From positions 3,507,001-3,571,000 of the forward strand of contig OY718807.1 in assembly GCA_963070105.1 (NCBI GenBank): a DNA stretch of 64,000 bases. The letters are read 5' to 3'. The notes under the pieces were generated by a model. It saw nothing but the letters and a program-made list of their open reading frames with translations. It did no database searches and was not told where the DNA came from. Shown one piece after another: positions 13,237 to 26,420 of this stretch; the first letter of the stretch is position 1, and each line of letters begins with the position of its first letter. Position numbers and translations under genes: made by a program. Origin of the DNA: Litomosoides sigmodontis. Its lineage: Eukaryota > Nematoda > Chromadorea > Rhabditida > Onchocercidae.

Positions 13237-15398
13237 AATGAGCAGCTGTTTAGAAGGATTTATAAATGAAAATTTCATGTTAAAAGTTTGCCGTTGATGA
13301 AAATTGTATAGTTTGACAAAGTTGAAACTACCTTCTTTCTTTCTTTACCCTACATTACTCTTTCATTGCAGCGTTATAAAATAAAATTTTGAAAATTTAA
13401 CGAGAAACATTCTCCGAGATAGGAAATAAATTTAAAATTTGCAGTGTTAAGTATGAATTCTTAGGCTTCAATTATTTTTTATGCTTTAATTGCTTGCAGA
13501 AATATTCATATCGTTTCACATTTAACCGTCGCTTTTATTTTACTTCCATCTTTTTTTCTCTCATTCATTCGTGATTGCTATTGATATTCAAACATTTCGT
13601 CGACTTTCAAACTTAAACTGGAATGAATGGTTCTCTTATCTTACCTTATCGTCCCTTATCTCTTGATCTCCAGGCTCTTTAGCTTCAGCATTACTTGGCC
13701 AGAAAAAAATGTGGCTTTATCTTTTTTTATCATTAACAGTTTTCCAGCACCAAAACTACTACTACTACTACTCTTTCATTTCGGAAGAATAAACTATTTG
13801 ACATCTTCCTGTCCCTTTTTGTATTGCTACGTGTATTACTCCAAATGAAGCTTGAAAATATATTCAGTAAACTTTTAATAAGTAGTCATGTAATTCAATT
13901 ACAGCTCTTCAAATACAAATCGAAGGGTGAATGAAATAATGGCAAAATTGAATTAGCATATCGAGCGTTTTAAATGCGTGAAATTTTTACAGGTGTAAGT
14001 AATATTTAAAGTGGCTTAAAATATAACCATAGCATATGGAATTTGTTTATATTGAATCAAATTTTGAAAATTCAAATTTCTATAGGAAAATTTCAAATTG
14101 CGTTTTGCTGTTGTGCTTGCTTGTAAACAAAATATTTGAGAGTCAAAAATTGTGGGGATTTTGTCGTCTCCTCCAGACGAACACACATACATCATATACG
14201 CCTGTTTCATAGCAAAATTCAAGTTTGAACGATTGAAGAAATTTTCCCGTCAGCTTCATATGCACTAAGGCATATGAATTTAAAAAAAAAAAAAGTTAAA
14301 AATGAATATTGCGAGAGATATTGTGCTGCGAATAAAAAAGGGTGAAATGTGAAATCATTTCAGATTTTCAAAACGATTGCTTTTTCAGTGAGCAAAGGCA
14401 TTCGTAATGGCTGGCTCATCATCCTCACATCCAAATTCATACCGTTTCTTTGAAAATCTTGCAAAAGTTTTTTTTTTTTGATTAAAATTTCCTTCTAGTT
14501 ATGCTTGTTGCTCGTTGAAATGTTTACCGTATTTGAATGAAATTTTCTTCTCAACGATCACTAATGAAGGCAAAGCATTTTAAGGAATTTGCAGAGAGAG
14601 AGAGAGAGAGAGGGAGGGATAATGATTGACTGTAAACAGGAAAGCAATGAGTCATGACCATCCACCTGTTTGTGTGGTATACGGTTAATATCTACCTGAT
14701 TACTGCTATTATTATTCAGTACAACAGTAATTATTCTCAAAATCTCAATGGAGGTGAAAACGGTTATGCATGTGCTATGTGTGAATTAGTAGCGGTAATC
14801 CTGTAATTAACCTGAATAATACGATGACTGTGTAATGATTGCTATTATCTTTACGACACTTCCTGAGCGAGAAGATGAACTTTTTGAACAATTAACGGTA
14901 ACAGTAATTAACTAATCCTGTTGATATCCTTTTAATAGAAGCAGTAAAAGGATTAACAATGTCATGCAGATGGACGCCGTGTAGATAGATGTGTGCTATC
15001 CTCGTCCGGTCAAGATCTATTACTGATAAGTGTATCGAAGACAATTCGATTCGATCGTCCATAGAGAGCGCACAAATTCCACTGATATCTTTTTGATAAT
15101 GAAAACATTCGTTGATTACCGAAGATTTTGTTACGGTTTACAGTCTGTTACGGTTCACAGTCGGTGATGTTTCGCTTCATTTTGAGGAGGAAAATGCGTT
15201 TGAATTTTCAGATTTTTAAGAAACATAGAAAAGTAATTTTTCTCTTCTGAAACTTGTAGGCTTAAACGATTGTTGTGTATGAGTGAGGAAAGGAATGACG
15301 TGACACTGAGATGACCTGCCCTGTAGCAGTATCGTGAGCGTCACGTCAAATGACCCTTACATTCATTTCAGTTAACGCATTGATCATTTCAAAGTCAG
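13237..15398. other. Intergenic, upstream of the orphan secreted-protein gene
   Basis: No coding exon is supported. An AG tract lies at 14593-14613. The last 20 bases before 15399 end in a TCAG suitable for cis- or trans-splicing directly in front of the ATG. Confidence 0.45.
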
Positions 15399-16649
15399 AT
15401 GTTTTGTAAATTGCTCTTTCTCATCAACTGGTTTACAATCGTTATTCCAAGTAAATCTTTGCTTGTGTCTTTTTTTTCTATAAAACAATTGAAACATTAA
15501 CCTTTGGTGCTTCACTTTGCTCGTACACTTTATTACTTAGTGATTGGTAAGGCGTGATCATAAATGATCGATTTTCATCGTCAGTCATACATCTACAGCA
15601 GTCTACCTCGAAATTTGACGAATTATTTCAAAGCGTTTGAAGTTTATCAAGCATTTTTTTTCTTTTTGCTTTTATATTGGAATTTCTAAAAGAATTTCTA
15701 AAACGAACGCACAAAAGTTATCATCATCATCAACTAGAATTCTAGGTGAATACAAAATTCCGATCCGATTCGGTAACGTAACTGTATATGATAAATCTGA
15801 TGGCCAGAAACAGGTAATCATTCGTCAGGGTATTAACGTCGCTGGATATGGTGGCATTTCTGGGAGTACTTTCCTGTTAGCTTTATTTAGTTTTATTCTT
15901 CATTTTGATGTAAAATTCTCAAACTGACAAAAATTACGAAATTGATCGACGTGATATTGCTAGTACGTATGTTCAGTTAATTCCGTGTGAACAACGTTGT
16001 TGGGAGATTTTGAATTTAGCAACTAACATATATATGTTAGTTGTTAAATTTAAAGCACATTTACTCTGTTTCATACTTCACTGGTAGTGTTAGATTTTTA
16101 CAAAATAATGTTAGAAGTAGTGTTAAATACACTAATTTTTACAAAGTAGTATTAGATTATTTAGTACAAGGTGACAAATATTTTAAATTAAATATAAAGG
16201 TTAAAAATTCTTTTATAATACTAAAATTTGATAAAAAAATTTTTTAAGTGAAGGAAATGGATCATTTGAAACGAGCAATGCGCACGCATTGCTTCTCGGT
16301 GGGAAATTATATGGTAATAACAAAACATTAACTTACACTAAGAAGGGAATTGAAATGGATACGAAGTATTATTTTGGGAATAAAATATTTCACGTAAGTT
16401 TGTTTGAGAATTTTGAAAAGAATTTGAAATTCACACGAAGTATTATTATTTTTTTATGCATTAGCTGATTGTTTTATTAAGATTTCCTATAATGAAATTT
16501 AATCTTAACGAAATTAGGGTGGACCAGGAAAGGAAGGCTTGGCATTTGGTCAATTTCTCGATCACATATCACGGTCATTTCTTGCCGGACTAGAGAAAGC
16601 AAAATTATTTCGTCGAAGACGAAGACAAATTTGGAAACATATCGTTTGA
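15399..16649 (+). CDS. Small secreted protein of unknown family
   Basis: I do not recognise this protein. Four exons join in phase. Exon 1, 15399-15450, encodes the signal peptide MFCKLLFLINWFTIVIP. Exon 2 starts at 15746 and ends at 15865 (donor GTACTT) or 15829 (donor GTATTA). Exon 3 is 16254-16393 (strong donor GTAAGT) and exon 4 is 16518-16649 (TGA). The product is 147 or 135 residues. After the signal come EYKIPIRFGNVTVYDKSDGQ, a Gly-rich stretch (GYGGISG in the longer form), then GSFETSNAHALLLGGKLYG, KGIEMDTKYYFGNKIFH and GGPGKEGLAFGQFLDHISRS, and the chain ends with five consecutive arginines and QIWKHIV. There is one Asn-Val-Thr and one Asn-Gly-Ser glycosylation site, no mature cysteine and no second membrane segment. 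All four junctions keep frame, and the first exon is a clear signal peptide, so a real secreted protein is likely. A nematode-restricted family is my inference. Confidence 0.7.
16013..16050. repeat. Near-perfect palindrome in an intron
   Basis: Arms 16013-16030 and 16033-16050 are reverse complements with one mismatch and a 2-base centre (core caactaacatatatatgtta). It lies in intron 2 of the orphan secreted-protein gene. Confidence 0.85.
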
Positions 16650-17008
16650 ATTTCATATTTTTCGTGTAACTATAAAAATGCTCGTCCATTACAGTGCTGC
16701 CATTATTATTACCATTTTGTTATTGCTAAGCGATGCGTGTCTTTCATACGGATCTCCATGTTTTGTTGTTGGCGAGTGAGACCATTTTGAAATTAATGGA
16801 AATTAATTACACTTCTCAGCTAGAGTGATATGAGTGAGGTGACGCAAGAAATATAGCTATTCCTAATTTAACTATGTTATCGTTGATAGCATACTGCCAC
16901 TTTTTCGTGCCACTGACCCATCCCAATAACGTCTACTACAGGTGGACTAACTTTCACAACACGTACCGCTTCCATCACTTATCGGTTAAGCTACACTTCC
17001 ACTTTACG

Positions 17009-17009
17009 T

Positions 17010-17084
<75 letters not shown>
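17009..17084. repeat. (GT)n microsatellite
   Basis: About 37 GT units with one TATG interruption near the start. Confidence 0.95.
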
Positions 17085-17085
<1 letters not shown>

Positions 17086-18200
17086 CAACAACTTTCGATA
17101 AATACTGCTTTGATAAATACGAATTCCTCCCAGTTTATTACCGAACAAGGCTTCCTTCTACCTTTCCATCGTCAGATATCATCTCATATGACTCATTTCA
17201 AATTATCTTCAAGTTCAGGATATGCTTTCAGAATTTGAAGACCAGTGAGGGTGACCAGAGTGAGACTATATTTTTTTTTTTTTTTTAGCCCATCATAAAC
17301 CCTTTGGTTTAAATATGTCAAATCTGAAGAAATCTAAATCTCCGCAAAAGATATCAAGGAAAATTGTATGTGTCGCATTGAAAGTTCCAATATCCATCAT
17401 TCCCAATATGTCGAGCCCACGCGGCAATTATTTTCAAGTTGTATTGATGACAACAATAAATTCTGTTGAAATAATACAACACAAATTTCAGCATACTGAT
17501 GAAATTATTACTACTAAATGATCACTGTTGACCCCTTTGAAAATCACCTTCCTTTAACCCATCGTTCACGTATGCATGATCTCTTTGTTAACATGGACTT
17601 ACAATTATCAACTGACCTATTGTCCACTCAAAGAAGCGGGTTATGATTTTTGAATCATTATATGCGACCCAAAGCTCTTTCTTCAAATTACTCCGATGGA
17701 GAACATATTACGTGGAAAAATAATACAAGAAAAAATTACTCGGACATTATTCTAGCAATAGTGATAACCTCAGTGACAAGTGATAATTATCCGAAAACAT
17801 CAGAGTAGCAAGAGGATAGTAAAGTAGACAGATTTTGTGTTGTTTATCCTAACCTATATAGGATGTGGTACTCTTCTAACTAGAATCTACTCGAACAGTG
17901 AACGGAACTGACTGATCTAACAATGCAATTCGGATTTCTGATAGTGAACAATTGATAAAATGACATCACTTACTATCAGATTTTCGGCACCTTATATAGA
18001 CATTTCCCCACGAATGCATCAAATTTTCATAGTTCTAAGAATTCATTCGAAAAAAATGATAATACTTTTATCACAATGTAATCATAGTGAATAAAAAAGT
18101 TACAGTTATTAAGTGACATGGTCCCTCATTTTTTCAACGATAAAAAAAAAGATTTGAATAGTTGAGTTAAGGGGGAACGAAGGGTCGTCGTCCCTTTATT

Positions 18201-18209
18201 ACACCCACC

Positions 18210-18256
<47 letters not shown>

Positions 18257-18267
18257 GCACGCACGCA
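18201..18267. repeat. Compound (CCCA)n(CA)n(CGCA)n microsatellite
   Basis: Three related short units follow one another without a break. Confidence 0.95.
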
Positions 18268-20349
18268 ACTGCCCCTTGCTTCATTGCTATTATACCCGAT
18301 GGTTGTGTGTGCATGTGCATAATTTGTGGGAATGTCGGATCGTCGTCATCTTCACTGCCGTTCCACCGAGTCTATTGAGCAGAAGTGGAGGAAGGATTTC
18401 CGTCATTTTTGAAGAGAGGGCAGGGCAGCCACCCACTTCAAAAACAGATCAGATCTATCTCGCTTTACACGCTTCCTCCAAAGCATCCTTTTTTTCTTCT
18501 GAGAAGTGACAGTGCGTAAATCCTCTTTATCATCCATACGACAATGAATTTTAAGGCGCTTATATTCAATTCCACCGCTACTATAATCTGCCTAGCAAGT
18601 GCACGTGCACGCTTCAAACAGCCTTTCTCATTTCAATAAACTAAAAGATCCGTTGCAATTAGTAGGCTGCACGATGAGCAAGCAGACCGAAATGAAATGA
18701 AAATAAACCAATTAAATGAAATGGAAACATTTTATCACATGATACGGTCCCTCGAAATCAGTCCGCCTTCAGCAACTGGCACATCTAAATTAAAATTATA
18801 GTGAGATTATGAGGCACCCGCCCCGTTCGTTACGTCCGTGTCTTAGACGCGCCTACGATTTAAATTGTCTGAAAGCACAAAGCACACAGAGAGATGACGT
18901 TGAAGAGCGGCTGAAGAACTACGTACATGCACGTCCTCTGTCTAACACAAAATAAGTACTGCCTTGATAGGACACTTAACCAGATAATAGGCTCCACTCC
19001 CTCATTTTCACTCAATAAAGGACACAGTAATAATGGAATTCAAATTTCCTTCCAGAATATTTAAGAAAAGACCGCCGATGGCTAGCTGATGCTAAAATGA
19101 GAAATTGTCATCCTTCGATATCCGCCATTTCTATTCAATAAATCAGGGATTATTGCGCTGCCGAACTCTATAACAGTGCAATCAAATTCATTCCTGCTCA
19201 GTTCACAGGACAGCTTGAGTATCGATCCCCCAGAATGATTGTTCTAGCGATACTTCACTTTTCAAAAACTACGTCTCGTTACGAGGAGAAGGTCGATAGC
19301 GAGGATCAAAGGAGACAGTCCTTCCGATACTTCATCCTTCTTAATTCAGTAATCGATTCCAGAAACCCTATTCTCTGTTTACAGTGTGAAATGAAAACGC
19401 TAAGATCTAATTAGCAAAAAAATTCTGTGGACCAAGCGTGGGAAAGGAGGGGGGAGGCGGAGGTGGGGTGGAGGGGGGACGGAAAAGGATTTATCAATTC
19501 AATGAAATTTGTAATGAAATGCGCCCTGTACGAGAAACTCCTTTTCTATTGCAACTCTTCATGAAGTAGTGTTATCGTCCTGAGAGGAATGCAATAAAGC
19601 ACGTAGGAACTTACTAAGAGTGATGAGTACGAGTTTTTTACTTCATAGTTAATTCAAGAAAAGAAGATAAGATGCATTCATCTGCCGGACACACCAATTG
19701 CCCGATAAATTCTTTGGCGCAAAAAGGGTCCCTCAAGTATGCTAGAAACAAGTAGTCTCCAAGACCGACTAATATGCACTTTATAGGTCAACGCGATACA
19801 CGTCAACCTTAGTTCACGTTCACTCAACAATTTAATATGTCACAACTCCCACTAAAACGTGTGCCTATTATTTTTATCGCATGCAAAACTTACACGGCAA
19901 CTTCCGAAAACCTTTTCCGTAATCGTTGAGGTAATGCTTAGATGAGCAAATTAGCGATTAACTTGTAAACAAGCATTCATAACGAAGAATTGCATTTGTG
20001 ACGAGAGAAATTTTTAATTAAACTTCGCGAAGAGAGCAGACGAGAGGTTACGGTTCAAATTGCTACTGCCTCTCTTACTACCTTCACTTATGACAAAACG
20101 AGTTCTTTTTCTTTGCACTTTTATTTTTATCTGAGATTTTTCCTTCAGTTTTAAAAATTTTCATCAATTCAATGGGTAAAAATTAGATGTCGCTAAACTG
20201 GAAACGAAGAGCCATAAAGGCAGTGAGCATAAGTGATCATCCTATCTTATCTACCGGTCTTACGTACTCTTTCTCTATTGGAGCACAATAGTGCTATTCA
20301 CAGGCACTAACTATCCCTCAAGCTGTACGATAAACACAGTGGCCAACAC

Positions 20350-20384
20350 GGTCGGTCAGTCGGTCCGGTCAGTCGGTCAGTCGT
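20350..20384. repeat. GGTCAGTC-type tandem repeat
   Basis: Four to five imperfect copies of a GGTCAGTC/GGTCGGTC unit. Confidence 0.85.
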
Positions 20385-20480
20385 TTAAAGACCTATCCCA
20401 ATAGCTTTCGGATGATAACACGCACTCTGCAACGGATCCTTCCCTCTCTTTCCTCCTACCTAAGTGGTCGTTAGTGCGAG

Positions 20481-20504
20481 CCACACACACACACACACGC
20501 ACAG

Positions 20505-20535
<31 letters not shown>

Positions 20536-20538
20536 CCC
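20481..20538. repeat. (CA)n microsatellite, interrupted
   Basis: CA tract with GCACAGAC interruptions. A further CA tract occurs at 20712-20730. Confidence 0.95.
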
Positions 20539-23500
20539 ATCCTCTCCTCACACATACACAGTAATGTTGAGGGGACAGATAGGCAGACAGTGGGCAAAGA
20601 GCACGGAAAAGATGTGATAATAGAAACGATCGATTAGATGCTGTTTTGTTGCAGATGACTATCTCTTCTATTTTATAAAAAAACTGACAGTCAGACATAT
20701 ATATGTGTGTGCACACACACACACACACACGTATACTTTACGTGCAGACATACATGCAGACGTAGACTACTCTATAGACACACATATTGGTACACCCATT
20801 AGAATAGTTGGTGGTTCATTTTAAATGAGTGGTACTGCATTTTTTTAAATTTCTGAGACGGTCCCTGTTGAACAGAGAGTATGCAAAAAAAAGTATATCG
20901 ATTGTATGAGCTGATGCTAGCACGGCGCCTTCAATCGTCCAGGATAAAGATGTGCACGCGTAAATGTGTTTGGTAAGATAGGTGTACTGATAGATATGAT
21001 CTACGTGTTCATCTGTTGCATGGATGACGGATTACGGTGAATGTGATTTTGGTCGTGTTCGTTAGCCAAATCTTTTCTCGCTGTTGCTATGGTCATTTTT
21101 GAAACAATCATAAATAAGAGTTGAGAAATGAAATTCGAATTCTGTTCGGATGCTCTCTTAGAGCGAAGTTTGTTGAAAAATTTCTTTTTTCAGTAATTTC
21201 ACTGGGGAAAATGTAGAAAATGGTGAATTTGTAATTCGAATTAGAATTTGAATAAGTTTTATATGTTCAAAGAAAGAAATTTACCAAATAGAGGACCATT
21301 TACTACTAGGAGTTCAGTTACCTCTGGTTGAGGTGATTAATAATTTTCTCACTCATTTCTCAGCGTAGCAGTTGGTGTAAATTGGTTTATAGTCATTTCG
21401 TAGTAACAACGTAGAAAAGCCAAGTTGTTTAGATATCTTAGAGTTGTGGCATTTTTCCGTTGGCAAACATCACGGCAAATTCACTTCTCCAATTCATCGT
21501 AAGCTTCAGTAACACGTGACCTGATAATTGAGCAAATCCCACTGCCACTTTTCAATTCCATTTGTCAAAAAATACAACAAAAGGTTTGCGTGCTTGAAAA
21601 TTCGAACGCTCTCTCTATGTATCTCATCTCGTGTCTCTTTTCCTCCATCTCTCTCTCTCTCCCTCCATCTCTCCCTTCTCCCATCTGTCTGACATACAGA
21701 CATGTATGTAGTGATAGTGTGAACCGTCAAACTCTTTGATAATTTATTTCTCTCTCCGCGAATGCGAATTTACGAATGAGACGGCCCCTTCCCTTCTTCT
21801 GCAATCTGTATTTTTTTGCCTAGCATTATTAGCAGTCCACTCTTTCTTAGAAGTATTTCTATACGGTCCCCGTAATTGCATATTCTTTCCTTTGTCTCCC
21901 TCTCCTGCGCTCTTCGTTTTCCCATTTTGTCGGCTGATTACCTTGACGTGGCAGACGCGCAGAGGAAAATGGTAGTGCATTGTTGCGTATGGTAGCAGCT
22001 ACTCGTTTGTGCTACAACAACTCTTGTGGTAAAATTTTCAACGAATTTCAAACATTTTGCATTGCAATGGAAAATGCACGTAGCGTGTGTGGTAAGTAAA
22101 TGTGGAAAGTTAACAAGAAGTGAAGTGACTCACTCACTCATTCAGCCATGCAATCAAAGTGGCAAAGCTTCAACAATGCAACACTTGCGGAAGTGGTCAG
22201 ATCTCTGACGCAGTGCGTCCTGCACCACGCACGTGTACTTAAAAGGTAGAATGTAGAGAGAATAAAAAAGTGAGAATGAGGCATATGTGTTTCGTTTCTT
22301 TTTGTGTGGAATAAATAAATCACGTGAGATTAGGTAGTGCAAGTACATATCATCTTGCACACTTCTGACCAGTGGTTTGTCTGTCTGCGTGCTTTTTTTC
22401 TCATGTAGAGATAGTGAAGGGGAATGGTGACGCAAATAAAAATACAGTGAAGTGCACTGTGCACATCATCTCCCTCGTCATTATCATCGTCATTACTGCT
22501 TACAGTTGTTCAGGGAAGGGACGAACGTCTGATTACAGTACTGCGTATTCGATAATAGTAAAGCCAGTGTGGTTGAGGGGCAATTATGGAGTGCGTGAGA
22601 GGGGACTTAAGGCTTAGACTAAAAAGGCTGCTTACTTCTTAAAACTCATTCGTTTCGTAATTTCATAGGATATGATGACTTGGATTTCAGTAGGCATACC
22701 TTTCTTTTCCACGTCATCTCTCCCCTTGATTACACCCATCTGACCTTTGTTTGCAGCGTGCTGCATGTGTGTGTGTATGCGTGCGCTCGCGCATGTGTGT
22801 GTGTATGTGTTTGTCTGTCTGTCTGTCTGCATGCGACCAGTGACGTGTTCTTGCTCGGCTTGATCCCTGATTGGGTTGAATTTATAACAACCGTTCAGGA
22901 TGATCAGAAGATGAAATCATTCTCTTAATGTCCGGTTTTCTGTCATTCTTTCTCCCCGCACTTCCCGCACTTTAGTTTCATTATCTTTCACAGTTACTGA
23001 TCCGTTTCAGGATGTCCTTGAGTAGTAGATGAGCATGAAGTCACACACTTCGGAATACTTTCCTCTTCATGCGTTTCACCATTCTTTTCTATCCTTGCTG
23101 ATCCCTGTTTGCAGTTGACAAATTTGATGGTAGTAATAATTGATTTTAATAAGGAATTTTAGGTTACGCATTATGTATGTCTTATTTTGATAAATTTAGT
23201 TTTGAGAGAAGTTGAGTTGCGCGTACGAAAGACGCATAGTACAAGTTTGTGACAGATTTCAAGGAATGACTGGCATAGTTATCACTCAAATTTATAAATC
23301 CAATGTTTTCTTTTGTTTTGCCCTATAATAAGGGAGCATTTCAAAAACAAACATTTGTTACGTCACGCGAACCTGAACAACCGGTTCCAAACTGCACCGT
23401 GGTTGTTTAGTAATGAAGCCCTAAGAAAGTAAGTCGATGAAATCAGACGCTGTCTTAATGTTTCATGCATCTGTTAAAATCGTAATAATCAGTGGTAGGT

Positions 23501-25540
23501 GATGACTGTTCACCTTCTCAACCTTCCTGTTGAGTAGTGAGTGAGCATCTTAAAGCACCGAACTGATGTGGAATTCAAGTTCAATTGGAGGGTCGAATGA
23601 CAGAGAGAGAAATCCATATTTTGCATATGTAAGACAGATCTCATAGTCTATTGCAAATGCTTTCATTTGTTTTCTGCTGATTGTTTCATTTTATTGATTT
23701 GCTATGTGTGATTCATTTCAAGGATTCCTCGTGAAGTTTTAGTTACACAAAGTTTTTTGGGTTGTGTTTGTCAAGTGGGATATTATCCTTCTGACCTGGT
23801 AGTAACTTTCTATTCAGCAATTTTACACGTTCCTTTGAAGCAATTTAATTTATTCAAAATGATGTCTTAAGAATTCAATTGGCTATAATGTTTTGAATTC
23901 AATTTCTCAGGAAAACAAAGTCGTTGAATACATCACTGTGAAGCTCACTGAGATATACCGTAGCTTGTTCGTCGTCTTGTCTGAGTTTTGCGTGTTTGGT
24001 TTAGTGTAAAGTAGCAGCATTATGCTTACAGTTGGCTGGTTTATTTTATTTCAAATCTGGTATCTCTGTAATCCGTTGACGTTGATCTATTATTGCTGTC
24101 ACGTCGAGACACTTTCACTGTATTGATTAAGATTATGATCTCTTCATACATTGAAAGTGCGTAAATGCAATACTAATACGTGCGCATGCAATAATACTTG
24201 GTATGAAGTACCAATTATGGTTTCATTTTAAATTTTATGGATGAGAACAAGTGCGAGCTACTTCACGTTTCTTGTAGGGAAGTGCTGAACGAGTGATCGG
24301 TTAGGCCAATCAGTCCACTCAGTGATCAGACTGAAAGTGATAATTGTTGGATTGAACAAAAATGACGTAAGTGAAGTCCATGTATGAGTGGGATATTGCA
24401 ATTGCTAGCATGTATCATTAATTTTAAACTTTCGCTGCGCGGTTGTCAGAAAAAGGGGTTCTCTCTCTCTCTCTCTTTCTCTTTCTCTCCCTCTTCTGCA
24501 TGATCCTCTCTCCTCAACCATTATCCATTGCTCTACCTCTTGCTCACCTCTATCACACACGATTGCTGCTGTTGTTGGAAGAATTGCAAGTGAGGGACCG
24601 TCACATCTGATTCGCAGAAGTAATCGTTTGAGAAGTTCCAACTCTTCCCGCACATTTAAGCCGTCGCCATCTGAGAGGTTAGCTTTCTTTGGATAGTAAT
24701 TATCACTTTCTCCACTTCATTAAACTGTCTGTTTAATGAAAGAATGTTCATCCTTTTACACTCCTGCAGTTGCAAACAGTTAGTTAGCTATGAATTAATC
24801 TTTTCCTAATCCTCGTCATCCTTTGTTTGAATGGTGCTAGCTGAAGTTATTATCAAGCATTTCTCCCACTCTGTAGCTCCCTGTTTGTCATGGTTAGTTA
24901 ATTGTCTCGTCAGAAAATTTCTCGTTCTATTAAATTTATAGAAGGAATGGAAAGGGGAATGTTTACGGGAAGTGAAGTAGTCACTTCAGTTCTAATATTG
25001 TAAGAAATTTCTCCTGTACTAATGAAGAGCTTTTGTTCTTTTATTCTTTTGAGTAGAGAGAAATTAGTTGAGGGAAGTGTAGTAGATATTACTGTAATTG
25101 TTACCTACTGTCCCCAGGCTTAGGCTAATTTTCTCACGAAACTTTTTGTATTACATCATAAATAATTATTGGAAAGATGATAGGTATGAAAGATTCGTTT
25201 TCAGTGCATCTCTAACTGTATCGTACCTTTTTCGCAAGGCATAGTAGAGATACGGTGTATGAGGATAATTGTCGAAATTTATGATGGAGCCGCCTGTTCG
25301 ATGAAGCTCATTGTGATCTGAAGTTGAGAGAGTGTGTAGTTGTACAGTTGTTTTTGTAACTTTCAAAAATGCGGGTTAAAAATTCTTCTAACAGACAGCA
25401 GTAGCAGTTGATAAGGGTCTTTTGCGATTCAGAATTCTACAGATGAGATCACTTACTGTTTTGTGTACATCATGCATGTTTGCTCTCTGATTTCGCATAT
25501 TTCTAAAGGCCAGTCGAAGAAGGTAAGTGATATTGTGTAT

Positions 25541-25581
25541 GTATATATATATATATATGTGGTGTGTGTGTATGTGTGTGT

Positions 25582-25651
<70 letters not shown>
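25541..25651. repeat. Compound (TA)n(TG)n microsatellite
   Basis: A short TA tract runs into about 40 TG units with a few TATG interruptions. Confidence 0.95.
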
Positions 25652-25655
<4 letters not shown>

Positions 25656-26340
25656 GTCGTAGAAGTTTGGAACAAATGGCATTCTAATTTTTTGTAGAAT
25701 GATAAAAGTCGCATTGTTGCTTGCGAAATGATGAAGATGAAGGGAGTGACAGCTGCCCAGTCCTGGCAAATAGTGTGTGGGAGATGAAGTGGTTGCACCA
25801 TCTTTCATCGTCATTAATTTTTTTTATTCGTTTCAAAGTCATTTTGAACAAAAAGTGGAGGAGCAGTCTCTGTTTATTAGAAAAAGAAAAAGCTCTTGGC
25901 TGTTTCACAATTTTAATTATTGCTGAAACTGGAAAAAGCTAACGTTGCAGAAGGAGAGGAACTATGAATTTTGATTGGATTGACGATATATGTAATTCAC
26001 ATAAAATAAAAAGTTTTGCTTGATTATTATACAGATTATTAATAGATAATTACACCAGACCCATATCTCTCAATGTGGTTTTGGTGTACTGTTGAGCAAT
26101 ATTGCATTATCCAAATTGAATTCCATTAATTAGCCTGTATCTGAAGAAAGGCAAACTCCCAATTGCACAAATTTTTGCATTCCTATTCAGATGCAAAACT
26201 AGAACACGTAAATTTCCAACAGTAATCACTATTTTTTTATCATCGGAGATTTTAACATACGTCGATTCTCTGAAGCGTACGATTACTGATAAATGTTTAG
26301 GAGAGCTCGACAGATTTAACGCAAATGAAATATTCGTTCA

Positions 26341-26420
26341 CACTATGAATTTTCGTTGCTTAAGAACAAGTTATATTACGACACCTATAATTTGTTCTTA
26401 AGCAACGAAAATTCATAGTG
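26341..26420. repeat. Perfect 29-base inverted repeat with 22-base loop
   Basis: Arms 26341-26369 and 26392-26420 are exact reverse complements (outer end cactatgaattttcgttgc). The loop allows five more pairs (ttata/tataa). It lies about 1.1 kb upstream of the TBL1 start codon. Confidence 0.92.

Noticed and set aside
17315..17521. 68-codon frame starting MSNLKKSKSPQK
   Set aside because: No upstream acceptor or promoter evidence and no recognisable domain; chance length for this region.
24405..24653. 82-codon minus-strand frame with Arg-Glu repeats
   Set aside because: The Arg-Glu run comes from a CT tract. No acceptor, start or family motif supports it.
25388..25814. Long open frames rich in Thr-His on the minus strand
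   Set aside because: They are translations of the TG/CA microsatellite at 25541-25651.
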